Of a stretch of DNA of 57,693 nucleotides, positions 9,639 through 17,406 are shown piece by piece. A program made the translations under genes and the position numbers. The stretch covers positions 1 to 57,693 of the forward strand of contig JAFTYW010000002.1 in NCBI GenBank assembly GCA_017461245.1, in the 5' to 3' direction. How positions within the stretch are numbered: the stretch's first letter is position 1; each line of letters starts with the position of its first letter. The stretch is from Oscillospiraceae bacterium. Lineage in GTDB: Bacteria; Bacillota; Clostridia; Oscillospirales; Ruminococcaceae. The notes beneath the pieces are model-generated. The model saw nothing but the letters and a program-made list of their open reading frames with translations. It did no database searches and was not told the origin of the DNA.

Positions 9639-10280
9639 TTAGTTAAAACCTACCTCTGATGCCTTTTCTTCAAGATGGTCTGTATAGCCTATCTGAGTAA
9701 GGTTTACATGGTCTGCATCAAAGTACTCTGCAACCGTTACCGACGCATTGGGAACGTGCGGGACTGCGCCAATATCCTCAAGCGAGATACCGAGCCAATG
9801 CGCGCGCAAAACCCTTACAACACCGCCGTGGGTTGCGATGAGGACTGTTTTGCCGTCATTTTCTGCGGCAATTTTTTCTATCGCAGAGAGTGCGCGCTTT
9901 AGCATATCTCCGTAGCTTTCGCCATCGGGGAACTGCGCAATTCCGGGGTTCTGCCTGTAATTTTCAAATGCCTCTTTAAATCTTACCTTAACCTCCTCGA
10001 TAAGCACGCCTGTAAAGGCGCCGACGTCAACCTCGCGAAGCTCCTTGCAGGTGTTTATTTCAAGCCCAAGCGCCTCGGCGCAGGGCTTTGCTGTGTCGTA
10101 AGCTCTAATAAGGTCGCTTGAATAAATAGCATCTATCTTAAAGTTGTCACAAACGTATTTTGCAACAGACTGCGCCTGCTTTTTTCCTGCCGCATCAAGA
10201 GGCACATCCATCTGGCCCGAAAAGCGCTTTTCGCGGTTTCCCTCGCTAAAGCCGTGGCGAACGATTACAAACCTTACCAT
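9639..10280 (-). CDS. Histidine phosphatase family protein (phosphoglycerate-mutase-like)
   Basis: A 213-aa protein. RHGFSEGN at residues 8-15 is the phosphohistidine motif. SSDLIRAYDTA near 54, ELREVDVGAFTG near 82 and ATHGGVVRVL near 148 complete the family's catalytic set (two His, two Arg, one Glu). Such enzymes remove phosphate from small metabolites such as sugar phosphates or cobalamin precursors; the exact substrate is not readable. First gene of the operon with two EamA transporters and divergent from an AraC regulator, which is the likely controller. Confidence 0.88.
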   Translation of the reverse strand: MVRFVIVRHGFSEGNREKRFSGQMDVPLDAAGKKQAQSVAKYVCDNFKIDAIYSSDLIRAYDTAKPCAEALGLEINTCKELREVDVGAFTGVLIEEVKVRFKEAFENYRQNPGIAQFPDGESYGDMLKRALSAIEKIAAENDGKTVLIATHGGVVRVLRAHWLGISLEDIGAVPHVPNASVTVAEYFDADHVNLTQIGYTDHLEEKASEVGFN

Positions 10281-10321
10281 TTTAAACAGCTCCTTTTCCT
10301 ATAAAATTATACAATAACAAA

Positions 10322-10363
10322 AATATACATACAATTGACAAAATTGTCAAAAAGATATACAAT
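10322..10363. promoter_or_regulatory. Back-to-back promoters sharing a palindrome
   Basis: Plus strand: TTGACA (10335-10340), 17 bases, TACAAT (10358-10363). Minus strand: TTGACA (10345-10350), 17 bases, TATATT (10322-10327). The two -35 boxes form one palindrome, TTGACAAAATTGTCAA (10335-10350), so polymerase or a regulator at this site would affect both the AraC gene and the phosphatase/EamA operon. Confidence 0.75.
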
Positions 10364-10386
10364 GTTGCTGAAAGGGGCTGGGAATA

Positions 10387-11235
10387 ATGCAAAGCTACAG
10401 ATTGTTCTGCGTGGACAGGCAAAACGGCTATTCTCTTTATCACGGCAAGGGGATTTATGTTGACGGCGAAAACAATAAGTATATGCATTATGACAGCAGC
10501 CTTACGCTAACTTTTTTCGTCTCCTGTAAGGGCAAAATCAAAATCGAGGGCAACAGCTATGAGATAAAAGACGGCGATATAGTTATAATGAACACCCAGC
10601 AGGTGCACCGCCTGAGTGTTGAGGATCGCAGTCTTTACGAACGCTATTCCATTTATCTTAGCGAGGATATTTTCGCCGCTTTTCCTTTTGAAAGTAAACA
10701 GCTGTTTGATGTTTTTTACAAGACGGGTGCAAACCTTATCCCCCAAAAAGCAGTTTCTCAAAATGGGCTTGATAAAATCATTGAGCAAATTTTCTCTCTT
10801 GCCGCAACACAGGATAACACAAGCAAAATTTTGGTTACCTGTCGCATTGCCGAGCTTCTTGCCGCTTTAAACAACGCAGTTGTTCCTATAAGCGAAACAG
10901 AGCAGTACGTTTCTGAAAATCCAACTGTGAAAAAGGTTCTGCACTATATAAACGAGCATTTTAAAGAGGATATTTCCTTGGAGGGTATTGCCGAGAAATT
11001 TTATTTAAGCAAATACAGGCTTGAACATATTTTCAAGGAAAGCGTCGGCGTTTCTCTTTGGGAATACGTCATCATCCGCCGCCTTATCTATGTTAATATT
11101 CTTATCAAGGAAAAGGTGGGGATCAGCGAGGCGGCTTATGAGGCTGGCTTTTGCAATTACTCAAATTTTTACCGACTTTACAAAAAGCATATGAATATGA
11201 CGCCCCAACAGTATAAAAAACAGATTTCCAAATAA
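10387..11235 (+). CDS. AraC-family transcriptional regulator with cupin-like N-terminus
   Basis: A 282-aa protein. The N-terminal 150 residues look like the AraC ligand-binding cupin (SLTLTFFVSCKGKIKIEGNSYEIKDGDIVIMNTQQVHRL). The C-terminal 100 residues hold the two AraC helix-turn-helix motifs (ISLEGIAEKFYLSKYRLEHIFKESVG and VGISEAAYEAGFCNYSNFYRLYKKHMNMTPQQYKK). SD AAAGGGG lies at 10371-10377. It is divergent from, and shares a promoter palindrome with, the phosphatase/EamA operon, which suggests control of that operon by a small metabolite (inference). Confidence 0.9.
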   Translation: MQSYRLFCVDRQNGYSLYHGKGIYVDGENNKYMHYDSSLTLTFFVSCKGKIKIEGNSYEIKDGDIVIMNTQQVHRLSVEDRSLYERYSIYLSEDIFAAFPFESKQLFDVFYKTGANLIPQKAVSQNGLDKIIEQIFSLAATQDNTSKILVTCRIAELLAALNNAVVPISETEQYVSENPTVKKVLHYINEHFKEDISLEGIAEKFYLSKYRLEHIFKESVGVSLWEYVIIRRLIYVNILIKEKVGISEAAYEAGFCNYSNFYRLYKKHMNMTPQQYKKQISK

Positions 11236-11268
11236 AAAAGAGCAAGGCGCGAAGCCTTGCTCTTTTTT
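11234..11268. terminator. Terminator, GAGCAAGGC family, between convergent genes
   Basis: AAAAAAGAGCAAGGC, 5-base loop, GCCTTGCTCTTTTTT; U-tracts form on both strands. Confidence 0.9.
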
Positions 11269-11284
11269 ATTTGTGATTGTTTAA

Positions 11285-12202
11285 TTATTTACCTAAAATC
11301 TGTTTTGCGGTGTGCTCGTCTGTAACAAGGGTGTTTACAAGACCCGAGCGCAGAGCGCCGCGGATGGCCTTGACCTTGTCTTCGCCGCAGGCAACCGCAA
11401 CTATCTGCTTTGCGTTCTTTAGGTTGTCGTAAGAGGCGCAGAGGGTGTTTTCGTAGAGGCCCAAAACCTCGCCGTCCTCTGAGAAAAAGTGGGTCGCGAT
11501 GTCGCCGATAGCTTTGTCCTTCTTTTCGCTGTAGCCAAAGGTTTTGCCGAAAAGCTCAAGAACATCGGTGTTTCCGATTCCTACAAGCGCGAGGTCAATA
11601 TCGTCCCAAAGTCCCTGCAGCTTTTTGTAGTAAGAGGTCTTTTTTAAAAGGTCGCAGTCGCTTAAATCATCGGGCAGGTAGGGGAACCAAGCGTATTTTA
11701 CAGCGGCACCTATCTTGTCCGCCATACTGCGCGCGATCTCATTTGACAAAAAGTAAGGTCTGTCGGTATCGGTTGCGCCAAAGAGAGGGAAAACAACGTT
11801 GTTTTGCGTTTTCATTTCGGGAAGCTCGCCGATAAGCGACTGAATTGTGCGCCCCCACGAAACTGCAATTTTTTGGTTGCCTTTTTCCAAAATTGGCTTC
11901 AGATAATCGCAGGCGGCCTTGACCGTCATCATTATTCGAATGTCCTCGCCCTTGCCGCTTGTTCCGCAAACTGTCGCAGAAGCAATATTAAATTTCTCGC
12001 AAAGCTCGATTTCAAGAGCCTTGCAGTCCTTTATGGGATTGTGGATCTTTATTTCTACTATATTCTCTTTTATAGCGTCGTTTAAAAGCTTTGAGATCGT
12101 CTGCCTTGAGAGACCCAGCCTCGCAGCGATCTCCTGCTGGGTGCAGTTTTTTTCGTAATAGAGGGTTGCGGCCTCCGCCATTAAAATCTTTTCGTCTGCC
12201 AT
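11285..12202 (-). CDS. SorC-family sugar-responsive transcriptional regulator
   Basis: A 305-aa protein. The N-terminal helix-turn-helix (CTQQEIAARLGLSRQTISKLLNDAIKENIVEIKI) is followed by the sugar-phosphate-binding domain of SorC/CggR/DeoR-like regulators (SWGRTIQSLIGELP, DIDLALVGIGN, HFFSEDGEVL, AVACGEDKVKAIRGALRSGLVNTLVTDEHTA). SorC regulators respond to phosphorylated sugars. It is divergent from an aldolase/SorE-like operon whose promoter region carries three copies of a TRACAAATGT motif, the likely operator. The effector is probably a ketose phosphate handled by that operon (inference). Confidence 0.9.
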   Translation of the reverse strand: MADEKILMAEAATLYYEKNCTQQEIAARLGLSRQTISKLLNDAIKENIVEIKIHNPIKDCKALEIELCEKFNIASATVCGTSGKGEDIRIMMTVKAACDYLKPILEKGNQKIAVSWGRTIQSLIGELPEMKTQNNVVFPLFGATDTDRPYFLSNEIARSMADKIGAAVKYAWFPYLPDDLSDCDLLKKTSYYKKLQGLWDDIDLALVGIGNTDVLELFGKTFGYSEKKDKAIGDIATHFFSEDGEVLGLYENTLCASYDNLKNAKQIVAVACGEDKVKAIRGALRSGLVNTLVTDEHTAKQILGK

Positions 12203-12216
12203 AATTTGCCGCCTTT

Positions 12217-12295
12217 ACATTTGTTATGTTTTTAGTTTAACAAATAAAATTAAATTTGTCAAGATTTTTTAACAAATGTAATTGACAAATGTTAA
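12217..12295. promoter_or_regulatory. Repeated TRACAAATGT sites, probable SorC operators
   Basis: Three copies of the motif TAACAAATGT / TGACAAATGT: reverse orientation at 12217-12226, forward at 12269-12280 and forward at about 12284-12295. The last overlaps the -35 box of the aldolase promoter. TTTGTTA / TTAACAAA arms between 12219 and 12246 form an inverted repeat near the regulator's own start. Confidence 0.6.
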
Positions 12296-12310
12296 AAGGG
12301 GTGCTATAAT
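12282..12310 (+). promoter_or_regulatory. Promoter of the aldolase/SorE-like operon
   Basis: TTGACA (12282-12287), 17 bases, TATAAT (12305-12310): consensus at both boxes, with a putative SorC site across the -35 region. Confidence 0.85.
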
Positions 12311-12343
12311 GAGGACAAACATATTAAAAAGGAGATTTATGTT

Positions 12344-13213
12344 ATGTTAGTTTCAATGAAAGAAATGCTTGCGGACGCTCGTAAAAATCACTATGCGCTT
12401 CCCGCATTCGATGTCAGCAATTACGAAATGATGAAGGCAGTTCTTGACGCCTGTGAGGAAGAGGGCTCGCCCGCGCTTCTTATGGGCCTCGGTGTAGACC
12501 TTGGCGGCAGAGCTATGGACCTTATGGCTTCTATGGTAGCTTCTGCTTCAAAGTTCTATTCAATTCCCGTTTGCTTCCATCTTGACCACGCAACAGATTT
12601 TGAGCTCATCAAGAGAGCGATCGACGCAGGCTTCAGCTCTGTTATGTATGACGGCTCTGTTCTTGACTTTGAAAATAACGCTAAAAATACAGCCGAGGTT
12701 ACAAAGTATGCACACGCTCACGGCATAACCGTTGAGGCCGAGCTTGGCCACGTTGGTAACGCAAGTGTTGGCAGCATCAGCGAAACCGGTACTGATACCG
12801 ACCCCGGTGAGACCCTCACAGTTCCCGAAGAGGTTGCAAAGTTCGTTGAGATCACCGACGTTGACGCTCTTGCAGTTGCTATCGGAACCTCTCACGGCGT
12901 TTATCAGAAAACTCCCGAGCTGAGAATTGACAGACTCGACGAGATAATGGCAGTTTGCGACAGACCCTTAGTTCTTCACGGCGGCAGCGGCACCCCCGAC
13001 GATCAGATGCAGAACGCTATCCACCACGGTATTACCAAGATCAACATCTATTCCGATGTTGTAGGCGCTCTTAATAAGGGCCTTAAGGATAAGCTTAACA
13101 ACATTGATAATCCTTCAACCTGGCCGTTCCTTGTATTTGAGGATGCAAGAGTTATGATGAAGGAAGTTGTTAAGAACAAGCTCAGAACCTTTGGTAGCGC
13201 AGGCCGCATCTAA
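12344..13213 (+). CDS. Class II fructose-bisphosphate-aldolase-family protein
   Basis: A 289-aa protein of the class II (zinc) ketose-bisphosphate aldolase family: PAFDVSNYEMMKAVLDA at the start, HLDHATDF with the catalytic Asp/zinc His near residues 80-84, GFSSVMYDGS, VEAELGHVG, AVAIGTSHGVY, LVLHGGSGTPD and KINIYSDV. It differs clearly from the second aldolase at 28211-29074, which sits in a housekeeping setting. The operon with a SorE-like dehydrogenase and SorC regulator points to a role on a ketose-1-phosphate or ketose bisphosphate from a specific sugar, not general glycolysis (inference). SD AAGGAG is 8 bases upstream. Confidence 0.88.
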   Translation: MLVSMKEMLADARKNHYALPAFDVSNYEMMKAVLDACEEEGSPALLMGLGVDLGGRAMDLMASMVASASKFYSIPVCFHLDHATDFELIKRAIDAGFSSVMYDGSVLDFENNAKNTAEVTKYAHAHGITVEAELGHVGNASVGSISETGTDTDPGETLTVPEEVAKFVEITDVDALAVAIGTSHGVYQKTPELRIDRLDEIMAVCDRPLVLHGGSGTPDDQMQNAIHHGITKINIYSDVVGALNKGLKDKLNNIDNPSTWPFLVFEDARVMMKEVVKNKLRTFGSAGRI

Positions 13214-13234
13214 GGCTGATTGGAGGAAAAAGCT

Positions 13235-14473
13235 ATGAAAACAAAAGCAGTCAGACTGTACGGCGAGAACGACCTTCGTTTAGAGGAGTTTGAGCTTCCC
13301 GCCCTTAAAAACGGCGAAATTCTTATTAAGGTCGTTTCAGACAGCGTTTGTATGTCTACATATAAAACTCAGAAGCAGGGCGCAAAGCACCTTCGCGTTC
13401 CCGATAACGTTGCTGAGAATCCCGTAATCGTAGGCCACGAGTTCTGCGCAGAGATCGTAGAGGTTTCTGATAAGTGGAAAGATGACTATAAGGTCGGTGA
13501 AAAGGTTATCATTCCTCCCGTGCTCAGCTACCTCGGCGGAATGCAGACCATCGGTTACACCTTTGGTGAGATCGGCGGTGTTTCGACCTACAGCATCGTT
13601 TACGAGCACATTATTGATAACGGCTATTTAATTAAGCTTGAAAGTGACGCTTTCTTTAGCGGCTCACTTATCGAGCCTGCCTCCTGCGTGCTTCGCGGAT
13701 ATAAGGCTAACTATCACCTTGACGGCGATTTTGCTCCACACACTAACATCAAAGAGGGCGGCAAGACCGTTATCTTAGCAGGCTGCGGACCTATGGGTCT
13801 TGAGGCTATCGACATTGCCCTTCACGGCGACGTTAAGCCCGCACTTGTTGTTGTAACCGATCTTGATCAGGCCCGCCTTGACAGAGCGGCAGACCTCTTT
13901 AAACCCTCTGTTGCGGCTAAGGACGGAATTAAGCTCGTATTTGCAAACACATCCGATAAAGATGAGCTCCTTGCATACACAGACGGAACAGGCTATGACG
14001 ATGTTTTCGTTTATGCTCCCGTTCCCGCAGTTGTTGAGCTTGGCGATGCGCTCTTAGCATTTGACGGTTGCCTTAACTTCTTCGCAGGTCCTCTTGACAA
14101 GAACTTCTCTGCAAACTTTAACTTCTACAATGTTCACTATCAGCAGCACCACATTGCAGGAACAAGCGGAAGCAATCTTGAGGATATTCACGACATCGTT
14201 AGAATGATCGGCGAAAAGAAGATCAATCCTGCCGTTATGATCACCCACATCGGCGGTATCAACGTTGCAATCGATACAACCGTAAATCTTCCTACCATCC
14301 CCGGTGGCAAAAAGCTTATCTACACACACATTGATATGCCCCTTACCGCTATTGATGACTTTGAGAAGCTCGGCGAGACCGACGAGCGCTATAAGGTTAT
14401 GGCAGAGATGGTAAAAAAAGCAGGCGGCCTCTGGTGTGCCGAAGCAGAAAAATATCTGCTCGAAAACTTCTAA
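13235..14473 (+). CDS. Zinc-type medium-chain dehydrogenase, L-sorbose-1-phosphate reductase (SorE)-like
   Basis: A 412-aa protein; ATG 13235 has SD GGAGG at 13222-13226, so the upstream in-frame TTG is not needed. Medium-chain dehydrogenase marks: VIVGHEFCAEIVEV near residue 68, the nucleotide-binding loop VILAGCGPMGLEAIDIA near 188-204 and FFAGPLDKNFSANFNFYNVHYQQHHIAGTSGS in the later half. The N-terminus (VRLYGENDLRLEEFELP..ILIKVVSDSVCMSTYK) and length agree with SorE, which interconverts L-sorbose 1-phosphate and glucitol 6-phosphate. It lies seven bases after the aldolase stop, counted to its ribosome site region. No PTS or glucitol dehydrogenase is nearby, so the real substrate may differ. 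Confidence 0.75.
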   Translation: MKTKAVRLYGENDLRLEEFELPALKNGEILIKVVSDSVCMSTYKTQKQGAKHLRVPDNVAENPVIVGHEFCAEIVEVSDKWKDDYKVGEKVIIPPVLSYLGGMQTIGYTFGEIGGVSTYSIVYEHIIDNGYLIKLESDAFFSGSLIEPASCVLRGYKANYHLDGDFAPHTNIKEGGKTVILAGCGPMGLEAIDIALHGDVKPALVVVTDLDQARLDRAADLFKPSVAAKDGIKLVFANTSDKDELLAYTDGTGYDDVFVYAPVPAVVELGDALLAFDGCLNFFAGPLDKNFSANFNFYNVHYQQHHIAGTSGSNLEDIHDIVRMIGEKKINPAVMITHIGGINVAIDTTVNLPTIPGGKKLIYTHIDMPLTAIDDFEKLGETDERYKVMAEMVKKAGGLWCAEAEKYLLENF

Positions 14474-14498
14474 ATTTCCCCATGCTCATAGATCTCCG

Positions 14499-14536
14499 AA
14501 AAAAGAGCAAGGCGCTTTTAGCGCCTTGCTCTTTTT
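14499..14536. terminator. Terminator, GAGCAAGGC family
   Basis: AAAAAGAGCAAGGCGC, loop TTTTA, GCGCCTTGCTCTTTTT; placed between convergent genes. Confidence 0.9.
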
Positions 14537-14539
14537 CTT

Positions 14540-14980
14540 TTATTCATGATCTGCAATATTTATAACTGTCCTACCCTTCTTTTCTGCGAGGGTTTTAAAC
14601 TGTACCGCGCCGCCAACTATATATTTTACATAAGTCACTACTATATCGGAATTTTCTATCATCCAACGATTTCGCTTGACTATGGCGTATCTGGGTGGTG
14701 TGTTTTCGATTCCGTCAGCGATTATAGTGTCTGAATAAAATTTATGATCAAGCACATTTCTTTTAATAGGAATATATGCAAGAACAACAGCATAATCAAT
14801 GTGTGCATATCTCTGTTTTAATTTTTTTAAGGTGTTCTTGACCATTGAATCAAAATTTCCGTGATTGCCAACATAAAATTTTGTCGCGTTTTTGTTTTCT
14901 ATTAAATCGATTAAAATCGCCTCTAATTTCGGCATAATATCCCGCGGAGCGTTACTGTGTCCAAAAAATGTTACCGTCAT
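14540..14980 (-). CDS. SLOG-superfamily (DUF1273/YpsA-like) protein
   Basis: A 146-aa protein with a Rossmann-like start MTVTFFGHSNAP, then FYVGNHGNFDSMVKNTLKKLKQRYAHIDYAVVLAY and a C-terminal NSDIVVTYVKYIVGGAVQFKTLAEKKGRTVINI. This is the SLOG/DUF1273 pattern, a fold that binds nucleotide-derived ligands and is seen in YpsA and in several defence or stress systems. It is divergent from a small XRE regulator with a perfect 34-bp palindrome between them. The job is unknown; sensing or processing a nucleotide signal is inference. Confidence 0.75.
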   Translation of the reverse strand: MTVTFFGHSNAPRDIMPKLEAILIDLIENKNATKFYVGNHGNFDSMVKNTLKKLKQRYAHIDYAVVLAYIPIKRNVLDHKFYSDTIIADGIENTPPRYAIVKRNRWMIENSDIVVTYVKYIVGGAVQFKTLAEKKGRTVINIADHE

Positions 14981-14994
14981 ATAAACACCTTTTT

Positions 14995-15028
14995 TATTTT
15001 ATTGCACTTATATAAGTGCAATAAAATA
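14995..15028. promoter_or_regulatory. Perfect 34-bp palindrome, probable operator
   Basis: A perfect 17+17 inverted repeat centred at 15011/15012, core TTGCACTTATATAAGTGCAA. It lies between the divergent SLOG and XRE genes, 14 bases before the SLOG start codon, so it is well placed for repression by the XRE protein. Confidence 0.75.
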
Positions 15029-15093
15029 ATAGCATCAACCTATAATAAAGTCAAACAGTTTTGTTCCTAAATAAGCACAAAAGGTGATGCAAT

Positions 15094-15318
15094 ATGAATG
15101 CCGCTGTCGAAAAGAGGGTAGGCGAAAATATTAAAAGGTTAAGGATAAAGGCAGGTATGACACAAGATATTTTAGCCGCCAAGCTGCAGCTTATGGGCTG
15201 TGACATAACAAGAAGTGCCATGGCTAAAATAGAGGTTGGACAAAGACATCTGTATCCCGATGAAATAATGCTTTTAAAGGATATTCTTAAAACAAGTTAT
15301 GATGAAATATTAAAATAA
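15094..15318 (+). CDS. Small XRE-family regulator
   Basis: A 74-aa protein that is little more than one Cro/C1-type helix-turn-helix (VGENIKRLRIKAGMTQDILAAKLQLMGCDITRSAMAKIEVGQRHLYPDEIMLLKDILKTSYDEIL). SD AGGTGAT precedes the ATG. It is divergent from the SLOG gene with a 34-bp palindrome between, so it probably represses that gene and perhaps itself. Confidence 0.85.
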   Translation: MNAAVEKRVGENIKRLRIKAGMTQDILAAKLQLMGCDITRSAMAKIEVGQRHLYPDEIMLLKDILKTSYDEILK

Positions 15319-15352
15319 AAGAGCAAGGTGCTTTTAGCGCCTTGCTCTTTTT
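15317..15352 (+). terminator. Terminator, GAGCAAGGC family
   Basis: AAAAGAGCAAGGTGC, loop TTTTA, GCGCCTTGCTCTTTTT, overlapping the stop codon of the XRE gene; one G-T pair in the stem. Nearly identical to the copy at 14499-14536. Confidence 0.88.
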
Positions 15353-15371
15353 CAGCTTTTTAATTAAACCC

Positions 15372-15465
15372 GTAGGGAACGGCCTGTGTGCCGTTCCGTT
15401 GCAGCGCCAGAAAAAATTTCGGTTTCGCTCTGCTTTTCGGCACGACACATAGGTCGTGCCCTACA
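15372..15465. repeat. REP/BIME-like paired hairpins
   Basis: Left arm GTAGGGAACGGCC..GCCGTTCC and inverted right arm GGCACGAC..GTCGTGCCCTAC. The two arms have different stem sequences but the same GTAGGG feet. Confidence 0.8.
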
Positions 15466-15501
15466 ATTTTAATTTATGACATTTTTGATTTTAAAAAATT
15501 A

Positions 15502-16734
15502 TTATTTTTCTATCTTATAAAGGCAGAGCTGACCGGGAGCATACCAGGAAATGTGCTCGTAGGAATCGGGGATCTTGTCTGCTTCAGCTGTTTCGGTAAC
15601 GCCACCTGCCGCAAGCGCCTGTGTTATAACCGTCGGGGTAACAACGCTGTTGTTGCCGAGGTTTACTATCTTGCCCGCCTTTGTTGAAATGGTGAGATTG
15701 ATTCTCGCAATGTCGGTTCTGCTGTTGCAAACAACGGCAAAGTAATCATCACCGTTTTCGTCCTTAAAGAAGCTTAGGATAAGCGGATTGTGGTTTCTTA
15801 CATCCTCGACCTTAAGGATAACATCGCTGTCGCCCTCTTTAAACAGGTCAAATCCGCCGAACGCCTCGCCAACGTGATAGGATTTTACAAGCTTCAAGTG
15901 ACTAAAATGCTCGCCGTGAACAAGATGGAATTCTCTGATTGCATCGGACATGTTTATGTAGGTAAGCGAGCGTTCGCCAAACTTGTTTATAGGGCCGTTT
16001 CTGTAGTTAGCAGAGGCCTTCTGTGTGTAGAAATGGAACCACAAAAGTCCTTCACAACCGCTTGCAACCGCCGTGCTTATCTGCCAGATAAAGTCGTTGC
16101 GGTTCGGCTCCTCGTATGCCCAGTGGCCCATGCTCAGTAGGGTAGTCCAAAGCGGTGCGCCGTACTTGTCGGCATTCTCTTTAAACTTTTTAAGCTGTCT
16201 AAAATAGCCGTCGGGCTTTAGGTCCTTAACCATCTGCGCATAGTAGTCGTAACAGAGGTTTTTCATTTCTATGTTAGGGAAAATTGCTTCAGCAATGTCG
16301 TCAATTCTCGGCTCGTAGAATGGGAAGTAGTTTACAAAGGGAACAAGCTCGGGAGCAACCTCGAGCTGAATTTCGTAAGCCTTAACAACATTGGGAGCTG
16401 CATCAAGCCCAGGCTCGTCGCCAACGTGGAAGCCCCAGGTAGCCTTGTGCTTTCCAAAATCGTTGTAGGCCTCTTGAAATCTCTTTTTGTATTCCTCTGG
16501 TTCCTCTGCCGCCTTTCCCCAGCGTGCGCGCCTGTCGCAGACGATAAGCCTTATTCCGCATTCGTAACAGTAGTCCATTATTTCAAGCATCTTTTGCTTG
16601 TCGTGCTTTTCGGGATCGTAGTTGGGAGAAAAAGTGAGGGTCAGACCGCAATCGCGCCAGTCATCAATATCTTTTTTTGTCACCTGATTTAAATCGCGGT
16701 ACACCCACGCACCCATAGGGAAGCTGCTTTGCAT
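15502..16734 (-). CDS. Glycoside-hydrolase-like TIM-barrel protein, cytoplasmic
   Basis: A 410-aa protein with SD GAGGTGG and no signal peptide. It starts SSFPMGAWVYRDLNQVTKKDIDDWRDCGLTLTFSPNYD, runs through KATWGFHVGDEPGL (Asp-Glu at about 106-107, candidate catalytic pair) and WTTLLSMGHWAYEEPNRNDFIWQISTAVASGCEGLLWFHFYTQ, and ends in a beta-sandwich (FFKDENGDDYFAVVCNSRTDIARINLTI). The layout matches the barrel of the dockerin protein at 1789-4875, which also has a F..WDEP segment, so the two probably share ancestry. The exact family is not recognised; beta-glycosidase activity on an oligosaccharide inside the cell is inference. Confidence 0.65.
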   Translation of the reverse strand: MQSSFPMGAWVYRDLNQVTKKDIDDWRDCGLTLTFSPNYDPEKHDKQKMLEIMDYCYECGIRLIVCDRRARWGKAAEEPEEYKKRFQEAYNDFGKHKATWGFHVGDEPGLDAAPNVVKAYEIQLEVAPELVPFVNYFPFYEPRIDDIAEAIFPNIEMKNLCYDYYAQMVKDLKPDGYFRQLKKFKENADKYGAPLWTTLLSMGHWAYEEPNRNDFIWQISTAVASGCEGLLWFHFYTQKASANYRNGPINKFGERSLTYINMSDAIREFHLVHGEHFSHLKLVKSYHVGEAFGGFDLFKEGDSDVILKVEDVRNHNPLILSFFKDENGDDYFAVVCNSRTDIARINLTISTKAGKIVNLGNNSVVTPTVITQALAAGGVTETAEADKIPDSYEHISWYAPGQLCLYKIEK

Positions 16735-16876
16735 AAAACCACCTCGTTTTTTGTTTTGTCGGCACTCGCCAAGAAAATTATACCATCCGCCCCTTTAAGC
16801 CGCAATAGATTTTTAAAAATAAAAAGCAGAATTGAAAATCTTTTCAACATATGTTAAAATCATTTTGGTGATAAAA

Positions 16877-17374
16877 ATGGATTTGCCAAACAGAAAACAA
16901 AACAGATTGCAAGATTTTGATTATAGCCAAAACGGAGCATATTTTGTTACAATATGCGTAAAAGATCGAAAAGAACTATTGTCAAATGTAATTGTAGGGA
17001 CAGGCGTCCTCGACTGTCCGCAAATACAATTATTAAAGTACGGCGTAGTTGCAGAAAAATATATAAATCAGTTAAACGATTTTTATAACGATATTTCGGT
17101 TGACAAGTATGTTATTATGCCCGACCATATACATTTATTATTAACGATAATAAACGGACAGTCGAGGACGCCTGTCCCTACAAATATAAATAACCGTAAT
17201 TCTGCAGTTGCAAAGTTTGTAAGTACATTCAAGCGGTTTTGTAATAAAGAGTATGGCGAAAATATATGGCAACCGAGATATTACGACCACATTATTCGCA
17301 ACCAAGAGGACTATAACGAAACATGGGAGTATATTGAAAACAACCCGATAAAATGGATAGAAACGCATAAATAA
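16877..17374 (+). CDS. REP-associated tyrosine transposase (RAYT, IS200-like Y1 family), copy 1
   Basis: A 165-aa protein; ATG 16877 is chosen because SD GGTGAT ends six bases before it. Family marks: NGAYFVTICVKDRK, MPDHIHLLL with the metal-binding His-x-His at about 84-86, and WQPRYYDHIIRNQEDYNETWEYIENNPIKW with the C-terminal catalytic Tyr region. RAYTs are single-copy nucleases that act on REP hairpins with a GTAG/GGAG foot, and the window is full of GTAGGG hairpins. Two stretches of the protein, about residues 38-49 and 92-102, are encoded by inverted REP arms and are absent from RAYTs that I know. Copy 2 at 48762-49256 is close to it at nucleotide level. Confidence 0.88.
   Translation: MDLPNRKQNRLQDFDYSQNGAYFVTICVKDRKELLSNVIVGTGVLDCPQIQLLKYGVVAEKYINQLNDFYNDISVDKYVIMPDHIHLLLTIINGQSRTPVPTNINNRNSAVAKFVSTFKRFCNKEYGENIWQPRYYDHIIRNQEDYNETWEYIENNPIKWIETHK
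16993..17182. repeat. Inverted REP arms inside RAYT copy 1
   Basis: Arms 16993-17020 and 17155-17182 are perfect 28/28 reverse complements, beginning TGTAGGGACAGGCGTCC and ending the mirror way. They enclose 134 bases that include the codons of the His-x-His motif, and they are translated in frame. Confidence 0.95.
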
Positions 17375-17405
17375 AAAGAGCAAGGCGCGAGCCTTGCTCT
17401 TTTTT
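17374..17405. terminator. Terminator, GAGCAAGGC family
   Basis: AAAAAGAGCAAGGC, loop GCGA-like, GCCTTGCTCTTTTTT, between convergent RAYT and SpoIVB genes. Confidence 0.9.
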
Positions 17406-17406
17406 G

